The notes below the pieces were generated by a model. The model did not search any database. It was not told the origin of the DNA and saw nothing but the letters and a program-made list of their open reading frames with translations. A DNA stretch of 64,000 nucleotides, taken from NCBI GenBank assembly GCA_031279825.1, contig JAITHT010000057.1:1-64000 (forward strand), written 5' to 3'. Position numbers and translations under genes: made by a program. Below are positions 38,537 through 47,274 of this stretch, one piece after another (the stretch's first letter is position 1; each line of letters opens with the position of its first letter). Source of the stretch: Desulfovibrio sp. (GTDB taxonomy: Bacteria > Desulfobacterota > Desulfovibrionia > Desulfovibrionales > Desulfovibrionaceae).

Positions 38537-39946
38537 CTATTTTGTATAGATTTTTATCAGGTTGGTGCCTTTGGGGGCTTCTCCGTAACGCTGCTGGCCG
38601 GCTGTAACCACAATACGGGAACCGGAGGCGAATTGCGGGCTGGAATCGATAAAAAATTCCGCTCGTTCAAGATGTCCGGGCATGTTTTCTTCGGCAAGGC
38701 AGGGAATGACGCCCCAGGAAAAGTTCAAACGCCGGAGTATTAAGGGATCGGGCGTGAGAACATAAATGGGCTGGGTTGGACGCTGGGCCGAGATATTACG
38801 CCCTGCCGCGCCTGAAAGGCTATGGGCGACAATGGCCGCGGCTTTGTCTTTGTCCGCCATGAGGCAGGCCGCATAGGCAAGAAAATCGGGCGTGGAGTGA
38901 GGCATATCACTGAGGGCGAAGCGTTTGCGCTCCGCAAGCAGCGTTTCCGCCTCACCGGCAATGCGGGCCATAAAGGAAACAGCTTCCACCGGGTAATTGC
39001 CCATGGCGGTTTCTTCCGACAGCATCACGCAGTCGGCGCCGTCAAGTACGGCGTTGGCTACATCCGTGGTTTCCGCGCGGGTCGGCGCGGGGTTGTTCAC
39101 CATGGAAAGCAGCATCTGGGTGGCGACGATGACCGGTTTGTTGGCGTTGTTGCAGGCGGCGATGATCCTTTTTTGCATGGTAGGCAGACTGGGGAGGGGG
39201 CACTCTATGCCCAGGTCTCCTCTGGCTACCATGATAATATCGGTGACAGCCAGTATTTCGTCCAGCCTGGCCACGGCATTGTGGCGTTCAAGCTTGGCGC
39301 AGATGGGGATATTGCGGCCGGCCGCCTTGATGAGCGCGCGGGCTTCCAGAATATCTTCAGGGCTTTGTACGAAAGACAGCGCCACGGCGTCCACGCCGAG
39401 ACGCAGCCCTTCGGTAAGATCCGCCTTGTCTTTTTCCGTAAGGGCGGGAAGTTTGATTGACTTGCCGGGCAGGGCGAGTCCTTTTCTGGAGGTGACGATG
39501 CCGCTGTTGGTCGCTTCAATGGTAAAGCCGCCGGCAATTTTTTCGCGGACGAGAAATTGCAGTGTTCCGTCAGCCAGCACAAGAAGATCGCCCTTTTCAA
39601 GTCCGTCAAGAATTTCGCGTTTGTCAAAAGGAATGAAGGGTGTTCCCTTGGGAGCATCGGAACGTTGCGGCCCGAGAAAGGCCGTGTTGCCTTTTTCAAA
39701 AGAGATGGAATTTTCCTCAAGAGTGCCGATGCGGATTTTAGGCCCGGAAAGATCCTGTAAAATGGTGATGGGGATGCCGTGTTTAAGCTCCATACGGCGA
39801 ATGCGGTTAATGAGTTCCACGAATTTTGAGGCGTCTCCGTGAGAGAAATTAAGGCGGAAGATGCGCACGCCGGCTTCTATCAGTTGAGAAATTTTTTCCT
39901 CTGAATCGCTGGCGGGGCCCAGGGTGGCGAGTATTTTTGTTTTCAT
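38537..39946 (-). CDS. pyk: Pyruvate kinase
   Basis: Pyruvate kinase, 469 residues, transfers phosphate from phosphoenolpyruvate to ADP in glycolysis. The N terminus KTKILATLGPASD, the IFRLNFSHGD block, LSGPKIRIG, and the signature ICAKLERHNAV followed by MVARGDLGIECP (about residue 238) and the ATQMLLSMVNNPAPTRAETTDVANAVLDG catalytic/metal block are all intact. The C-terminal domain is complete. A GGGGAG site lies about 12 bases upstream of the ATG. The allosteric effector cannot be told from sequence. Confidence 0.96.
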   Translation of the reverse strand: MKTKILATLGPASDSEEKISQLIEAGVRIFRLNFSHGDASKFVELINRIRRMELKHGIPITILQDLSGPKIRIGTLEENSISFEKGNTAFLGPQRSDAPKGTPFIPFDKREILDGLEKGDLLVLADGTLQFLVREKIAGGFTIEATNSGIVTSRKGLALPGKSIKLPALTEKDKADLTEGLRLGVDAVALSFVQSPEDILEARALIKAAGRNIPICAKLERHNAVARLDEILAVTDIIMVARGDLGIECPLPSLPTMQKRIIAACNNANKPVIVATQMLLSMVNNPAPTRAETTDVANAVLDGADCVMLSEETAMGNYPVEAVSFMARIAGEAETLLAERKRFALSDMPHSTPDFLAYAACLMADKDKAAAIVAHSLSGAAGRNISAQRPTQPIYVLTPDPLILRRLNFSWGVIPCLAEENMPGHLERAEFFIDSSPQFASGSRIVVTAGQQRYGEAPKGTNLIKIYTK

Positions 39947-40030
39947 TGCAGGGATTCTCCCCAGTGATGGTTTGTATCAGGAGTGTAAGGTGCGACACAT
40001 CGTCCGCATGCTTTACCGTAAGGGACGGTC

Positions 40031-40135
40031 CTGGAGCAGATTAACGTTGCACTCGTCGCCCTCGGCGAAAACAAGTTTCGCCTGCTCCTCGTGCACGTAA
40101 GTCAGCGCTTGCGCTACCGGTTGACGGGCATTTTC
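40031..40135 (+). repeat. ~100-bp interspersed intergenic element, copy A
   Basis: It begins CTGGAGCAGATTAACGTTGC and continues with ACAAGTTTCGCCTGCTCC, GTGCACGTAA and the block AGTCAGCGCTTGCGCTACCG. The first parts match copy B (36367-36491, opposite strand). The last block matches 1622-1645 in a diverged copy. It contains internal short inverted repeats. Confidence 0.7.
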
Positions 40136-40260
40136 AGAGTGAAAATACTCCAGGCGCGGTTCTGCCCCACGGGCGACTTGAAGATACAGGGCTCCGCGCT
40201 TTTCGGCAAGCCCTTATGGAATGTAAAGTAAGGATTCCTCAGCCTTGTAAAAATAACAAA

Positions 40261-40300
40261 ATCGCCCCCGACGCGGCGAGATGGTCGCGCCGGGGGCGAT
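40261..40300 (-). terminator. Rho-independent terminator of lon
   Basis: On the minus strand ATCGCCCCCG-type arms (10 bp, 40261-40270 with 40291-40300) enclose a 20-base loop that itself contains CGCG pairing. TTTTGTTATTTTT follows. It is about 50 bases after the lon stop codon. Confidence 0.85.
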
Positions 40301-40348
40301 GATTTCCGCGGAGCAAGGCGGGCGCCGCAGATATTCAAGAAGGCGTCG

Positions 40349-42886
40349 TCACGGTAAAAACGCCTCCATACGGGCGGATACCGCTCGTTTACCGATTCTT
40401 TTACTTTTTTCCACTTCGGGGGAAGGGCCGATCTTTTTTGCCGGGCGTTTTTTGTCGGGAAAAGCGAGTGCGATAACCTCATCCAGGGTACTCACCGGAT
40501 GAACGGTAATATGCTTGAGTAAGTCCTGCGGGATATCTTCGAGATCTTTAATATTTTGTTTGGGTATGAGCACATCGGGCAACTTTCTGGCTACGGCGGC
40601 CAGAATTTTTTCTTTAATGCCGCCTACGGGCAGAATCCGACCGCGTAAGGTGGCTTCGCCGGTCATGCACAGGAGATCGCTTACGCAACGCCCTGTCAGG
40701 GCCGAGACCAGGGCGGCGGCTATGGTTATTCCGGCTGAAGGGCCGTCTTTGGGAGTCGCGCCCGCGGGCACATGCACGTGCAGATCGAGTTTGCGATGAA
40801 AATCCGCATCAATGCCCAGTTCTTTCGCGTGGCTGCGCGCGTAGCTTATAGCCGTCTGGGCGCTTTCCTTCATGACGTCGCCCAGTTGTCCCGTCAGGGT
40901 GATATTGCCTTTGCCCTGCATGGTGGAAACTTCCACATGCAGAACCTCGCCGCCGTGAGGGGTCCAGGCCAGACCGACGGCCAGACCCGGCATGGCGGTG
41001 TTTTCCAGTTCCTCATCCATAAAACGCGGGACACCCAAAAGTTTTTTGAGGTCGTCCTGTTTGATGACAGAGGGGCCTTTAGCGCCCTCGGCCTTTTTGC
41101 GGGCCAGCTTACGGCAGATGGCGCTGATTTCGCGTTCCAGACCGCGTACGCCGGCTTCGCGGGTATAGCCGTGGATAATGGCTCGCAGGATATCGTCGGA
41201 CAGGGACAATTCGTTCCTTTTGAGGCCATTTTCCTTCGCCTGCCGCGTTACCAGGTAGCGTCTGGCAATGCCCAGTTTTTCCTGCATGGTGTAGCCGGGT
41301 ATGCGGATAAGCTCCATGCGGTCAAGCAGAGGGCCGGGAATGTTTTCCAGGTGGTTGGCCGTGCAGATGAACATGACTTTGGATAAATCAAAGGACACGT
41401 TCAGAAAGTGATCGCTGAAGGAATTGTTTTGTTCGGGATCAAGCACCTCAAGCAGAGCGGAGGAGGGGTCCCCCCGGAAATCCGAGCCTATCTTGTCCAC
41501 TTCGTCAAGCATGATGACCGGATTGCGCGTGCCGGCCTGTTTGATGCTCTGGATGATGCGGCCGGGCAACGCGCCCACGTAGGTACGGCGGTGGCCGCGT
41601 ATTTCCGCTTCGTCACGCATGCCGCCCAGAGACATGCGCTGGAATTTCCTGCCCATGGAGCGGGCGATGGAGCGGCCCAAAGAGGTTTTGCCGACGCCGG
41701 GAGGACCTACAAAGCACAGGATAGGGCTTTGGGATCGCGGATTGAGTTTGCGCACGGATAAGAATTCAAGAATGCGCTCTTTCACCTTTTCCAGCCCGTA
41801 ATGATCCTTGTTCAGGATTTCGCCGGCCTTGAGAATATTCAGGCGATCGCGGGACAATTTGGCCCAGGGCAACTCGGCGAGCCATTCCAGATAATTGCGT
41901 ATGACGCCGGCCTCTGAAGACTCCATATGCATGCCCGTAAGGCGTTTGAGTTGCTTGTCGGCCTCTTTCTGCACATCCGGCGGCAATTTTGCTTTGGTGA
42001 GCGCATCGGACAGTTCGCCCAGTTCGTCGTCTTCATTGACGGCGTTTTCTCCCAGTTCTTTTTTAATGGCTTTGAGTTGCTCGCGCAGGTAGTAGTCCCG
42101 CTGGGCCTTATCCATGCCTTCCCGGGCGGTTTCCTGAATCTGGGCCTGCATGGAAGCCACTTCGGCCTCTTTGGCCAGGTGTTCGTTTACCAGTTTGAGC
42201 CGTATCACAGGATCCAGGCATTCCAGTAAGGACTGGGCTTCGGAGATTTTAAGGCGCAAGTTGGAGGCAACGAGATCGGACAGCCGGCCGGGATGGTCGA
42301 TACTGGCAAGCACGTTGATGATATCCGGCGAGGTCATTCCCCGCAGGCTCAGAATGCGTTCGCTTTGTTCTCTGGCGGCCCGCATCATGGCTTCCAGTTC
42401 CAGGCTTTGGGGGATTTCCTCCCGTTCGGGCAGAGCAAGGATTTCCGCTTCAAGATAGGGCTTGTCGTCCATAACGGCTAAAGCGCGTGCCCGGCTTACT
42501 CCTTGTACCAGAAGCTTGAGCCGGCTGTCCGGCAGTTTGAGCATGCGCATGATCATGACCACCGTGCCGACTTCATGCAGATCCGCCGTGCCGGGTTTAT
42601 CCACGTGTTCATCTTTTTGGGTCAGCACAAGCAGATAGCGGTTATTTTGCAAAGAGGCTTCCACAGCCTGGACGGAAGCGTCCCGGCCGACGAACAAGGG
42701 CAGAATAGTATAGTTGAATATGACGACATCCCGCACCGGCAGCACCGGCAGCCTGTTCGGCAGTTCCAGTTTCGTCTCGGCACTGGATGTCACCGAGGAG
42801 TGTTCTTCTGCGGAGAGTGTTTCTGACGCCCCTTCCTGAAAAAGAATTGTTTGCGGCGGGCTGTCTGAAACATGGAATGGTGTCAT
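40349..42886 (-). CDS. lon: ATP-dependent protease Lon
   Basis: Lon, 845 residues, a cytoplasmic AAA+ serine protease that degrades misfolded and regulatory proteins. ATG at 42886 (GAGGA site); a frame extension of ten codons upstream has no such signal. It has an N-terminal LON substrate domain ([23 protein letters not shown]), a helical linker with [13 protein letters not shown], a Walker A motif GPPGVGKTS near residue 394, a Walker B region [10 protein letters not shown], and a proteolytic domain with the catalytic Ser in PKDGPSAG (about 716) and the Lys in GGIKEK (about 757). The C-terminal ~35 residues are a basic extension. I found no convincing heat-shock sigma-32 promoter in the upstream region. 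Confidence 0.97.
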   Translation of the reverse strand: MTPFHVSDSPPQTILFQEGASETLSAEEHSSVTSSAETKLELPNRLPVLPVRDVVIFNYTILPLFVGRDASVQAVEASLQNNRYLLVLTQKDEHVDKPGTADLHEVGTVVMIMRMLKLPDSRLKLLVQGVSRARALAVMDDKPYLEAEILALPEREEIPQSLELEAMMRAAREQSERILSLRGMTSPDIINVLASIDHPGRLSDLVASNLRLKISEAQSLLECLDPVIRLKLVNEHLAKEAEVASMQAQIQETAREGMDKAQRDYYLREQLKAIKKELGENAVNEDDELGELSDALTKAKLPPDVQKEADKQLKRLTGMHMESSEAGVIRNYLEWLAELPWAKLSRDRLNILKAGEILNKDHYGLEKVKERILEFLSVRKLNPRSQSPILCFVGPPGVGKTSLGRSIARSMGRKFQRMSLGGMRDEAEIRGHRRTYVGALPGRIIQSIKQAGTRNPVIMLDEVDKIGSDFRGDPSSALLEVLDPEQNNSFSDHFLNVSFDLSKVMFICTANHLENIPGPLLDRMELIRIPGYTMQEKLGIARRYLVTRQAKENGLKRNELSLSDDILRAIIHGYTREAGVRGLEREISAICRKLARKKAEGAKGPSVIKQDDLKKLLGVPRFMDEELENTAMPGLAVGLAWTPHGGEVLHVEVSTMQGKGNITLTGQLGDVMKESAQTAISYARSHAKELGIDADFHRKLDLHVHVPAGATPKDGPSAGITIAAALVSALTGRCVSDLLCMTGEATLRGRILPVGGIKEKILAAVARKLPDVLIPKQNIKDLEDIPQDLLKHITVHPVSTLDEVIALAFPDKKRPAKKIGPSPEVEKSKRIGKRAVSARMEAFLP

Positions 42887-43320
42887 GAGAATCCTCGTTG
42901 TGTTACGGAATGTCAAAGCGTATCGCGCAGTTCTTGTATCTCACGAACAGCGGCGCGGTCAATGAGAGCGATTGACGCTTTACAAACAATTTCATAATGC
43001 TTTTTCTTTCAGCAAATCCCTGCGGAGCGTTTCAGGTACGAAACGTTTGCAACGGCTGCGTCCAGCTTGCATGTATACATAATGTCTTTTGCTCTTTTGT
43101 CAAAAAAAACATTGCGCTTGCCTTCATAATGCCGCCCGGCGGGAGCGCGGCTACACGAACGAAACGCCTGCGGGATGAACGCCCGCATACGGCAAACCGT
43201 ACGGGGACGCGGTTTAAAATTCGCGCGGCGGACAGGATAGCGCTTGCCATAACGCGCCCTTTGCCATAAAAATTTGTGATGTGCCCTCAAAAATACCTTT
43301 TAGTCAGGCAGGTACGGATC
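42887..43320. other. Divergent intergenic region between lon and the LuxP-like gene
   Basis: A 434-base gap with no gene. It contains two candidate operator-like inverted repeats: CGTTTC-N6-GAAACG at 43028-43045 and the palindrome ATGTATACAT at 43071-43080. A weak promoter-like pair (TTGACC-N18-TACAAG on the minus strand) lies about 50 bases upstream of lon. Otherwise nothing recognisable. Confidence 0.45.
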
Positions 43321-44316
43321 ATGAAAATATCGAACACGCTGTTGGGTCTGTTGTTGTCCGCCTTTTTCCTCACACCCCAAGGCGCCGTCGCCGCCGACAA
43401 AAAAACAAAGGAGGCCCCCTCGGCGCGGAAATCCATTGTTGTGGGCTTTTCGCAGGTGGGCGCGGAATCCGACTGGCGGCGAGCGAATACCCGGTCCATG
43501 CGGGAAACCTTCAGCAAAGACAATGGCTACACCTTGATCCTCAGGGACGCGCAGCAGAAGCAGGATAAGCAGACCGCCGCGATCCGCGAGTTCATCAGGG
43601 CGAAGGTGAACTACATAGTCCTCGCGCCGATCGCCGAACAGGGCTTGGACGAAGCGCTGCGGGAGGCCAAAAACGCCGGCATACCCGTCATCATCGTGGA
43701 CAGGATGATCCAGGCGGCGGACGAGGATCTCTTCGTCGCATGGGTGGGAGCCGACTTCCGCAAGGAAGGGGACGCCGCGGTGGCCTGGATGGAAAAGACG
43801 TTTGCGGATAAAAAGGATCTGACCATCGCCCATTTGCAGGGAACCATGGGCTCTTCGGCGCAGCTCGGTCGTTCCGAAGGCTTGCGCGAAGGCGCGGCCA
43901 AGAATCCCGGCTGGAAGATTCTCCTGAGCGACAGCGGGGAATTCACCCAGGTGAAAGGCAAGGAGATCATGCAGCGCTTTCTCAGCGAAAACAGGAATAT
44001 AGACGTGCTGTATTGCGAAAACGACAATATGGCCTTCGGCGCCATGGAGGCGTTGGAGGACGCCCGTGTTCCTTACGGCCGGAGCGGCGGCCTCAAAATC
44101 ATCTCCTTCGACGCGACGCGCGCCGGCCTTGAACAGACCCTCGCGGGCAATATCAGCTATAATGTGGAATGCAACCCCCTGCACGGCCCCCGGGTGGAAA
44201 AGATCATACGGGAATTGCAGAACGGCGGAAAACCGCATAAAATAGCATACGTGGATGAAACCGCCTTTGACGCGGCTACTATAAGCAAGGCGGATATAGA
44301 CGCACGTGCGTACTGA
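43321..44316 (+). CDS. Periplasmic sugar-binding protein (LuxP/YtfQ-like)
   Basis: A 331-residue periplasmic binding protein of the ribose/galactose (type I) class. Residues 1-25 form a signal peptide ending near AVAAD. The mature protein begins SIVVGFSQVGAESDWRRANTRSM, close to galactofuranose-binding YtfQ, and has the two-lobe pattern IDRM-like IIVDRMIQAADEDL, VGADFRKEG, LQGTMGSSAQLGRSEG, CENDNMAFGAMEAL and IISFDATRAGLEQTL. It would bind a sugar or sugar-like signal. No ABC ATPase or permease gene is adjacent. Instead its end overlaps by 11 bases the start of a membrane hybrid kinase, so its role is most likely sensory, as in LuxP-LuxQ. The ligand is unknown. Confidence 0.85.
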   Translation: MKISNTLLGLLLSAFFLTPQGAVAADKKTKEAPSARKSIVVGFSQVGAESDWRRANTRSMRETFSKDNGYTLILRDAQQKQDKQTAAIREFIRAKVNYIVLAPIAEQGLDEALREAKNAGIPVIIVDRMIQAADEDLFVAWVGADFRKEGDAAVAWMEKTFADKKDLTIAHLQGTMGSSAQLGRSEGLREGAAKNPGWKILLSDSGEFTQVKGKEIMQRFLSENRNIDVLYCENDNMAFGAMEALEDARVPYGRSGGLKIISFDATRAGLEQTLAGNISYNVECNPLHGPRVEKIIRELQNGGKPHKIAYVDETAFDAATISKADIDARAY

Positions 44317-46891
44317 CTTTTTTTCCTGGGTCGTACTTTTTGCCACGCTGGCTTTCGTCGTGCTGTTCTTTTTTTGCCTGAGCAGCGGAACGACGGAAAA
44401 AGGCGACGCCGTCTATGTGGATCTGATGGCTTCCCCCGCGTATATGAAAAGCGGTTTCGAGCCTGCCTACGCTTCGCTGGACGACCCGGAGATAACGGAT
44501 TGGGAGGAGGAGTTGCCCGTCAATCACGGCAGGGCGCTGATCACCTCCGGTCTGATGGGGAGCGGCGGTGAGCCGAATTATAATTTTTTATATCCGGGAC
44601 GGCGCCGGATTGAGGAATATACCCTCCTGATTCCCTTTGAGATAGAAAAAGGTAAAATCGCGCCTCTTTACGACAATAACAACCCCGTCTCCCCCGGCCT
44701 GTATCTGGCGGGCATCGGCGAAAACTGGGAAATATACCTTAACGGGAACGTGATCGCCAGACAACTGCACGTGAACGCCCGGGGAGACATTACCTCCTTC
44801 CGCAGCAAGCGCGGCGTCAGCATTCCATTTGACAGGCGCTTCCTCAAGGAAGGTAAAAATTTTCTCGTCATGCGCATCCTCGGCGCTCCCGACAGCGAGC
44901 ATGCGGGGCTTTTTTATACTTCTCCCTACTATATCGGCGATTTTACGCGCATGGCCAACCGCGGCGAGAGTCTGCAGACCATCGCCCTGTGCGCGGTCTA
45001 TATTTTTTTGGGAGGGTATCATACCCTCCTGTATTTTTTGCGCAGAACCGAAAGGTCCAATCTCCTGTACGGCCTTTTTTCCTGTATTGCCGCCGTGTAC
45101 TCCTTTACGCGCTGCCCGGCCGTGTACCATGTGCTGCCCGATACCGCGGACACGCAACGGCTCGAGTTCGGCGCGCTCTATCTGCTTGTGTTCTCCATGG
45201 CGGCGTTTCTGGAGACGATGAATTTCGACAGGATTTCGCCCGCCACCATCGGCTACGGCCTGTCCTGTATCGTGCTCATCGTCCTGCAAAGTGTGTTTCC
45301 CATCTGGTTCGCCTACGATCTGCGTGAAATATGGCACGGTTACGGCATTGTCTTCATGCTCTTCGTCATTGTTTTTGAAGTGCTGTGCGTTTTTGTCCGG
45401 CGCGTGAACGAAGAGCGAACGGCCGCGGGCGCCGCGTTCCTCCCTGTCTTGTACAGAGCCCTGTACGGGACGGATCTCGGCGTCATCCTTATATTTCTCA
45501 TGATCTGCCTGAGTACGAGTCTTTTTGATATCGTAGACGCCAGCTTCCTGCATAGAAATCTGTTCCTTACGCGCTACAGCTTTATAGCCCTGACCTGCTG
45601 TATGGCCATGCTTCTTGCCAGAAAATACGCCGTCCACTTCACTCTGACGGCTCAATTGAACGAGATGCTCGAACTCACGGTGAAAGAGCGTACGCGGGAA
45701 CTTGAGGAGCAGGCCCTGATCGCCCGCACGGCCTCACGGGCCAAAGGAGATTTTTTGGCCAACATGAGCCATGAGATCCGCACGCCCCTTAACGCGGTCA
45801 TCGGCATGACGAACATCGGGGAGATGAGCGATGACACGGCCCGCAAGGATTACGCTCTCGCTAACATCCGGCGCGCTTCGGAACACCTGCTCGGCGTCAT
45901 CAACGACATCCTGGATATTTCAAAAATCGAATCGGGCAAGTTTGAATTGTCCGAGCGTGATTTCCGGGTGCGGGACGTGGTTTCGCGCGTGGAAAACGTC
46001 ATGCGCTTCAAGTCCGACGAAAAGCGCCAGGAATTCTCCATCCGCATCGCGGACGACGTGCCGGCGGCCGTATACGGCGACGATATGCGCATCGCGCAGG
46101 TGCTCACGAATCTTATCGGCAACGCAATCAAATTCACGCCCGAGAAGGGCCGTGTCACGCTGTCGGTGGGCTGCGACGGCGAAAGCGAGGAGGGGTGCGT
46201 CCTTCGCTTTTTGGTCGAAGACTCGGGCATCGGCATCACGGAAGAGCAGAAAGCGAAGCTGTTCACCGCCTTTCAGCAGGCGGAGAGCGGCACGACGCGC
46301 AAATACGGCGGCACGGGTTTGGGGCTCGCGCTTTCCAAGCAGATTGTCGAAATGATGGGCGGTGAAATCCGCGTGGATTCCGTATTCGGCCAGGGCACCG
46401 TTTTTGCCTTCACCGTCCGGGCAGGGCGGGTTATTGAGATCCCGCCGGAAGACGAGGGTGCCGGCGGAGTCGAGGGGTTACAGGAAGGAGAATTCGCGGG
46501 CAGCGTCATTCTGCTGGCGGACGATGTTTACGTGAACCGCGAGATCGTGGCTACGCTGCTGGAGCCTTCGGGCGTTATCGTCGAATGCGCCGAAAACGGC
46601 GAACAGGCGGCGGAAATGTTCGAAAAGAATCCGGATCGCTATCATCTCATCCTGATGGACGTGCAGATGCCGGTGATGGACGGCTACGGCGCGACGGAGC
46701 GTATCCGGAGAGGATCCGATCCTCGGGCCGCTGCGGTGCCCATCATCGCCATGACCGCCAACGTATTCCGGGAAGATGTGCAAAAATGTCTCGTCAGCGG
46801 TATGAACGAACATCTTAGCAAACCGATCGAATTGGCGGAGTTGATCGTCGTGCTGCGCCGTTATCTCGGCCCCCATGTCGGACGCCCGTGA
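44306..46891 (+). CDS. Membrane hybrid histidine kinase paired with a binding protein
   Basis: An 861-residue hybrid sensor kinase starting with GTG at 44306. It has a first membrane segment (residues ~8-27), a periplasmic region of about 190 residues with a jelly-roll-like pattern ([23 protein letters not shown]), then six or seven membrane segments between about 225 and 435, the layout of 7TMR-DISM receptors. It has a coiled coil and HisKA ([19 protein letters not shown], His near residue 489), HATPase_c ([27 protein letters not shown]) and a complete C-terminal receiver (DDVYVNREI, phospho-Asp in [15 protein letters not shown] near 784, MTAN, KPIE). It probably senses the sugar-binding protein encoded just upstream. 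No HPt or output regulator is adjacent. Confidence 0.88.
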   Translation: MRTDFFSWVVLFATLAFVVLFFFCLSSGTTEKGDAVYVDLMASPAYMKSGFEPAYASLDDPEITDWEEELPVNHGRALITSGLMGSGGEPNYNFLYPGRRRIEEYTLLIPFEIEKGKIAPLYDNNNPVSPGLYLAGIGENWEIYLNGNVIARQLHVNARGDITSFRSKRGVSIPFDRRFLKEGKNFLVMRILGAPDSEHAGLFYTSPYYIGDFTRMANRGESLQTIALCAVYIFLGGYHTLLYFLRRTERSNLLYGLFSCIAAVYSFTRCPAVYHVLPDTADTQRLEFGALYLLVFSMAAFLETMNFDRISPATIGYGLSCIVLIVLQSVFPIWFAYDLREIWHGYGIVFMLFVIVFEVLCVFVRRVNEERTAAGAAFLPVLYRALYGTDLGVILIFLMICLSTSLFDIVDASFLHRNLFLTRYSFIALTCCMAMLLARKYAVHFTLTAQLNEMLELTVKERTRELEEQALIARTASRAKGDFLANMSHEIRTPLNAVIGMTNIGEMSDDTARKDYALANIRRASEHLLGVINDILDISKIESGKFELSERDFRVRDVVSRVENVMRFKSDEKRQEFSIRIADDVPAAVYGDDMRIAQVLTNLIGNAIKFTPEKGRVTLSVGCDGESEEGCVLRFLVEDSGIGITEEQKAKLFTAFQQAESGTTRKYGGTGLGLALSKQIVEMMGGEIRVDSVFGQGTVFAFTVRAGRVIEIPPEDEGAGGVEGLQEGEFAGSVILLADDVYVNREIVATLLEPSGVIVECAENGEQAAEMFEKNPDRYHLILMDVQMPVMDGYGATERIRRGSDPRAAAVPIIAMTANVFREDVQKCLVSGMNEHLSKPIELAELIVVLRRYLGPHVGRP

Positions 46892-46931
46892 GGGGCGGGC
46901 GGCAGGGGAGATATTCCCCGCATCCCCCATG

Positions 46932-46964
46932 GCCCGGCGGCATTGCTTCGCAATGCCGCCGGGC
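46932..46964. repeat. REP-like hairpin, copy 2
   Basis: A 15-bp perfect inverted repeat, GCCCGGCGGCATTGC and its complement with loop TTC. It shares the core GGCGGCATTGC-TTY-GCAATGCCGCC with the hairpin at 935-965. Located 40 bases after the hybrid kinase stop. Confidence 0.7.
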
Positions 46965-46977
46965 ATAACGGGGTCAG

Positions 46978-46999
46978 GGGGCATTTGCCCCTTTTATTT
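46978..46999 (+). terminator. Probable terminator of the LuxPQ-like pair
   Basis: GGGGC-ATTT-GCCCC stem followed by TTTTATTTA on the plus strand, about 85 bases past the hybrid kinase stop codon. The stem is short but the T-rich tract is good. Confidence 0.6.
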
Positions 47000-47238
47000 A
47001 GGGCATGTTAACGCTATGCCTTTTTGCCCTGCTGCGTCAGATTGAGTCTGCCATCTCGGTCAAATACCGTATGGCAGACTCATCTTCCTTGCCAGAAAAC
47101 AAAAATTCTATAGTGTTATAACAGGCACTAGTGTCCTGAAAAAATCAGGACACCAGCCGCCGGGCCGTATTACCCGGCGCGCCGCCGCCGCAGGCGGCGG
47201 GAGCAAGCCGAAAATCACGTTTTTCGGCTTGCGATCTT

Positions 47239-47266
47239 CTCAGAAATTTGTAAGCAAATTTCTGAG
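47239..47266 (-). terminator. Stem-loop at the 3' end of xsc
   Basis: A 12-bp perfect stem, CTCAGAAATTTG paired with CAAATTTCTGAG (loop of 4), begins 9 bases after the xsc stop codon. A second 12-bp stem follows at 47203-47232. Neither has a T run directly behind it, so they may protect the mRNA end or terminate transcription weakly. Confidence 0.5.
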
Positions 47267-47274
47267 GCACCACA

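Larger units (their letters stand above)
39947..40348. other. Gene-free stretch with repeat copy A and the lon terminator
   Basis: A 402-base gap between lon and pyk (both minus). It holds the promoter side of pyk, the interspersed element copy A (40031-40135) and the lon terminator (40261-40300). No coding frame or RNA gene is evident. Confidence 0.6.
46892..47274. other. Gene-free, hairpin-dense stretch between convergent genes
   Basis: A 383-base gap that holds no gene but at least five stem-loops: the REP-like hairpin (46932-46964), a terminator (46978-46991 plus TTTTATTT), GTGTCCTGA/TCAGGACAC (47131-47153), GCAAGCCGAAAA/TTTTCGGCTTGC (47203-47232) and CTCAGAAATTTG/CAAATTTCTGAG (47239-47266). 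Those at the right end follow the xsc stop codon. Confidence 0.65.

Noticed and set aside
42887..43320. Heat-shock (sigma-32) promoter for lon
   Set aside because: No CTTGAAA/CCCCAT-like pair with proper spacing was seen.
43300..44346. 348-codon open frame on the minus strand
   Set aside because: Antisense to the sugar-binding protein gene; no start signal or domain.
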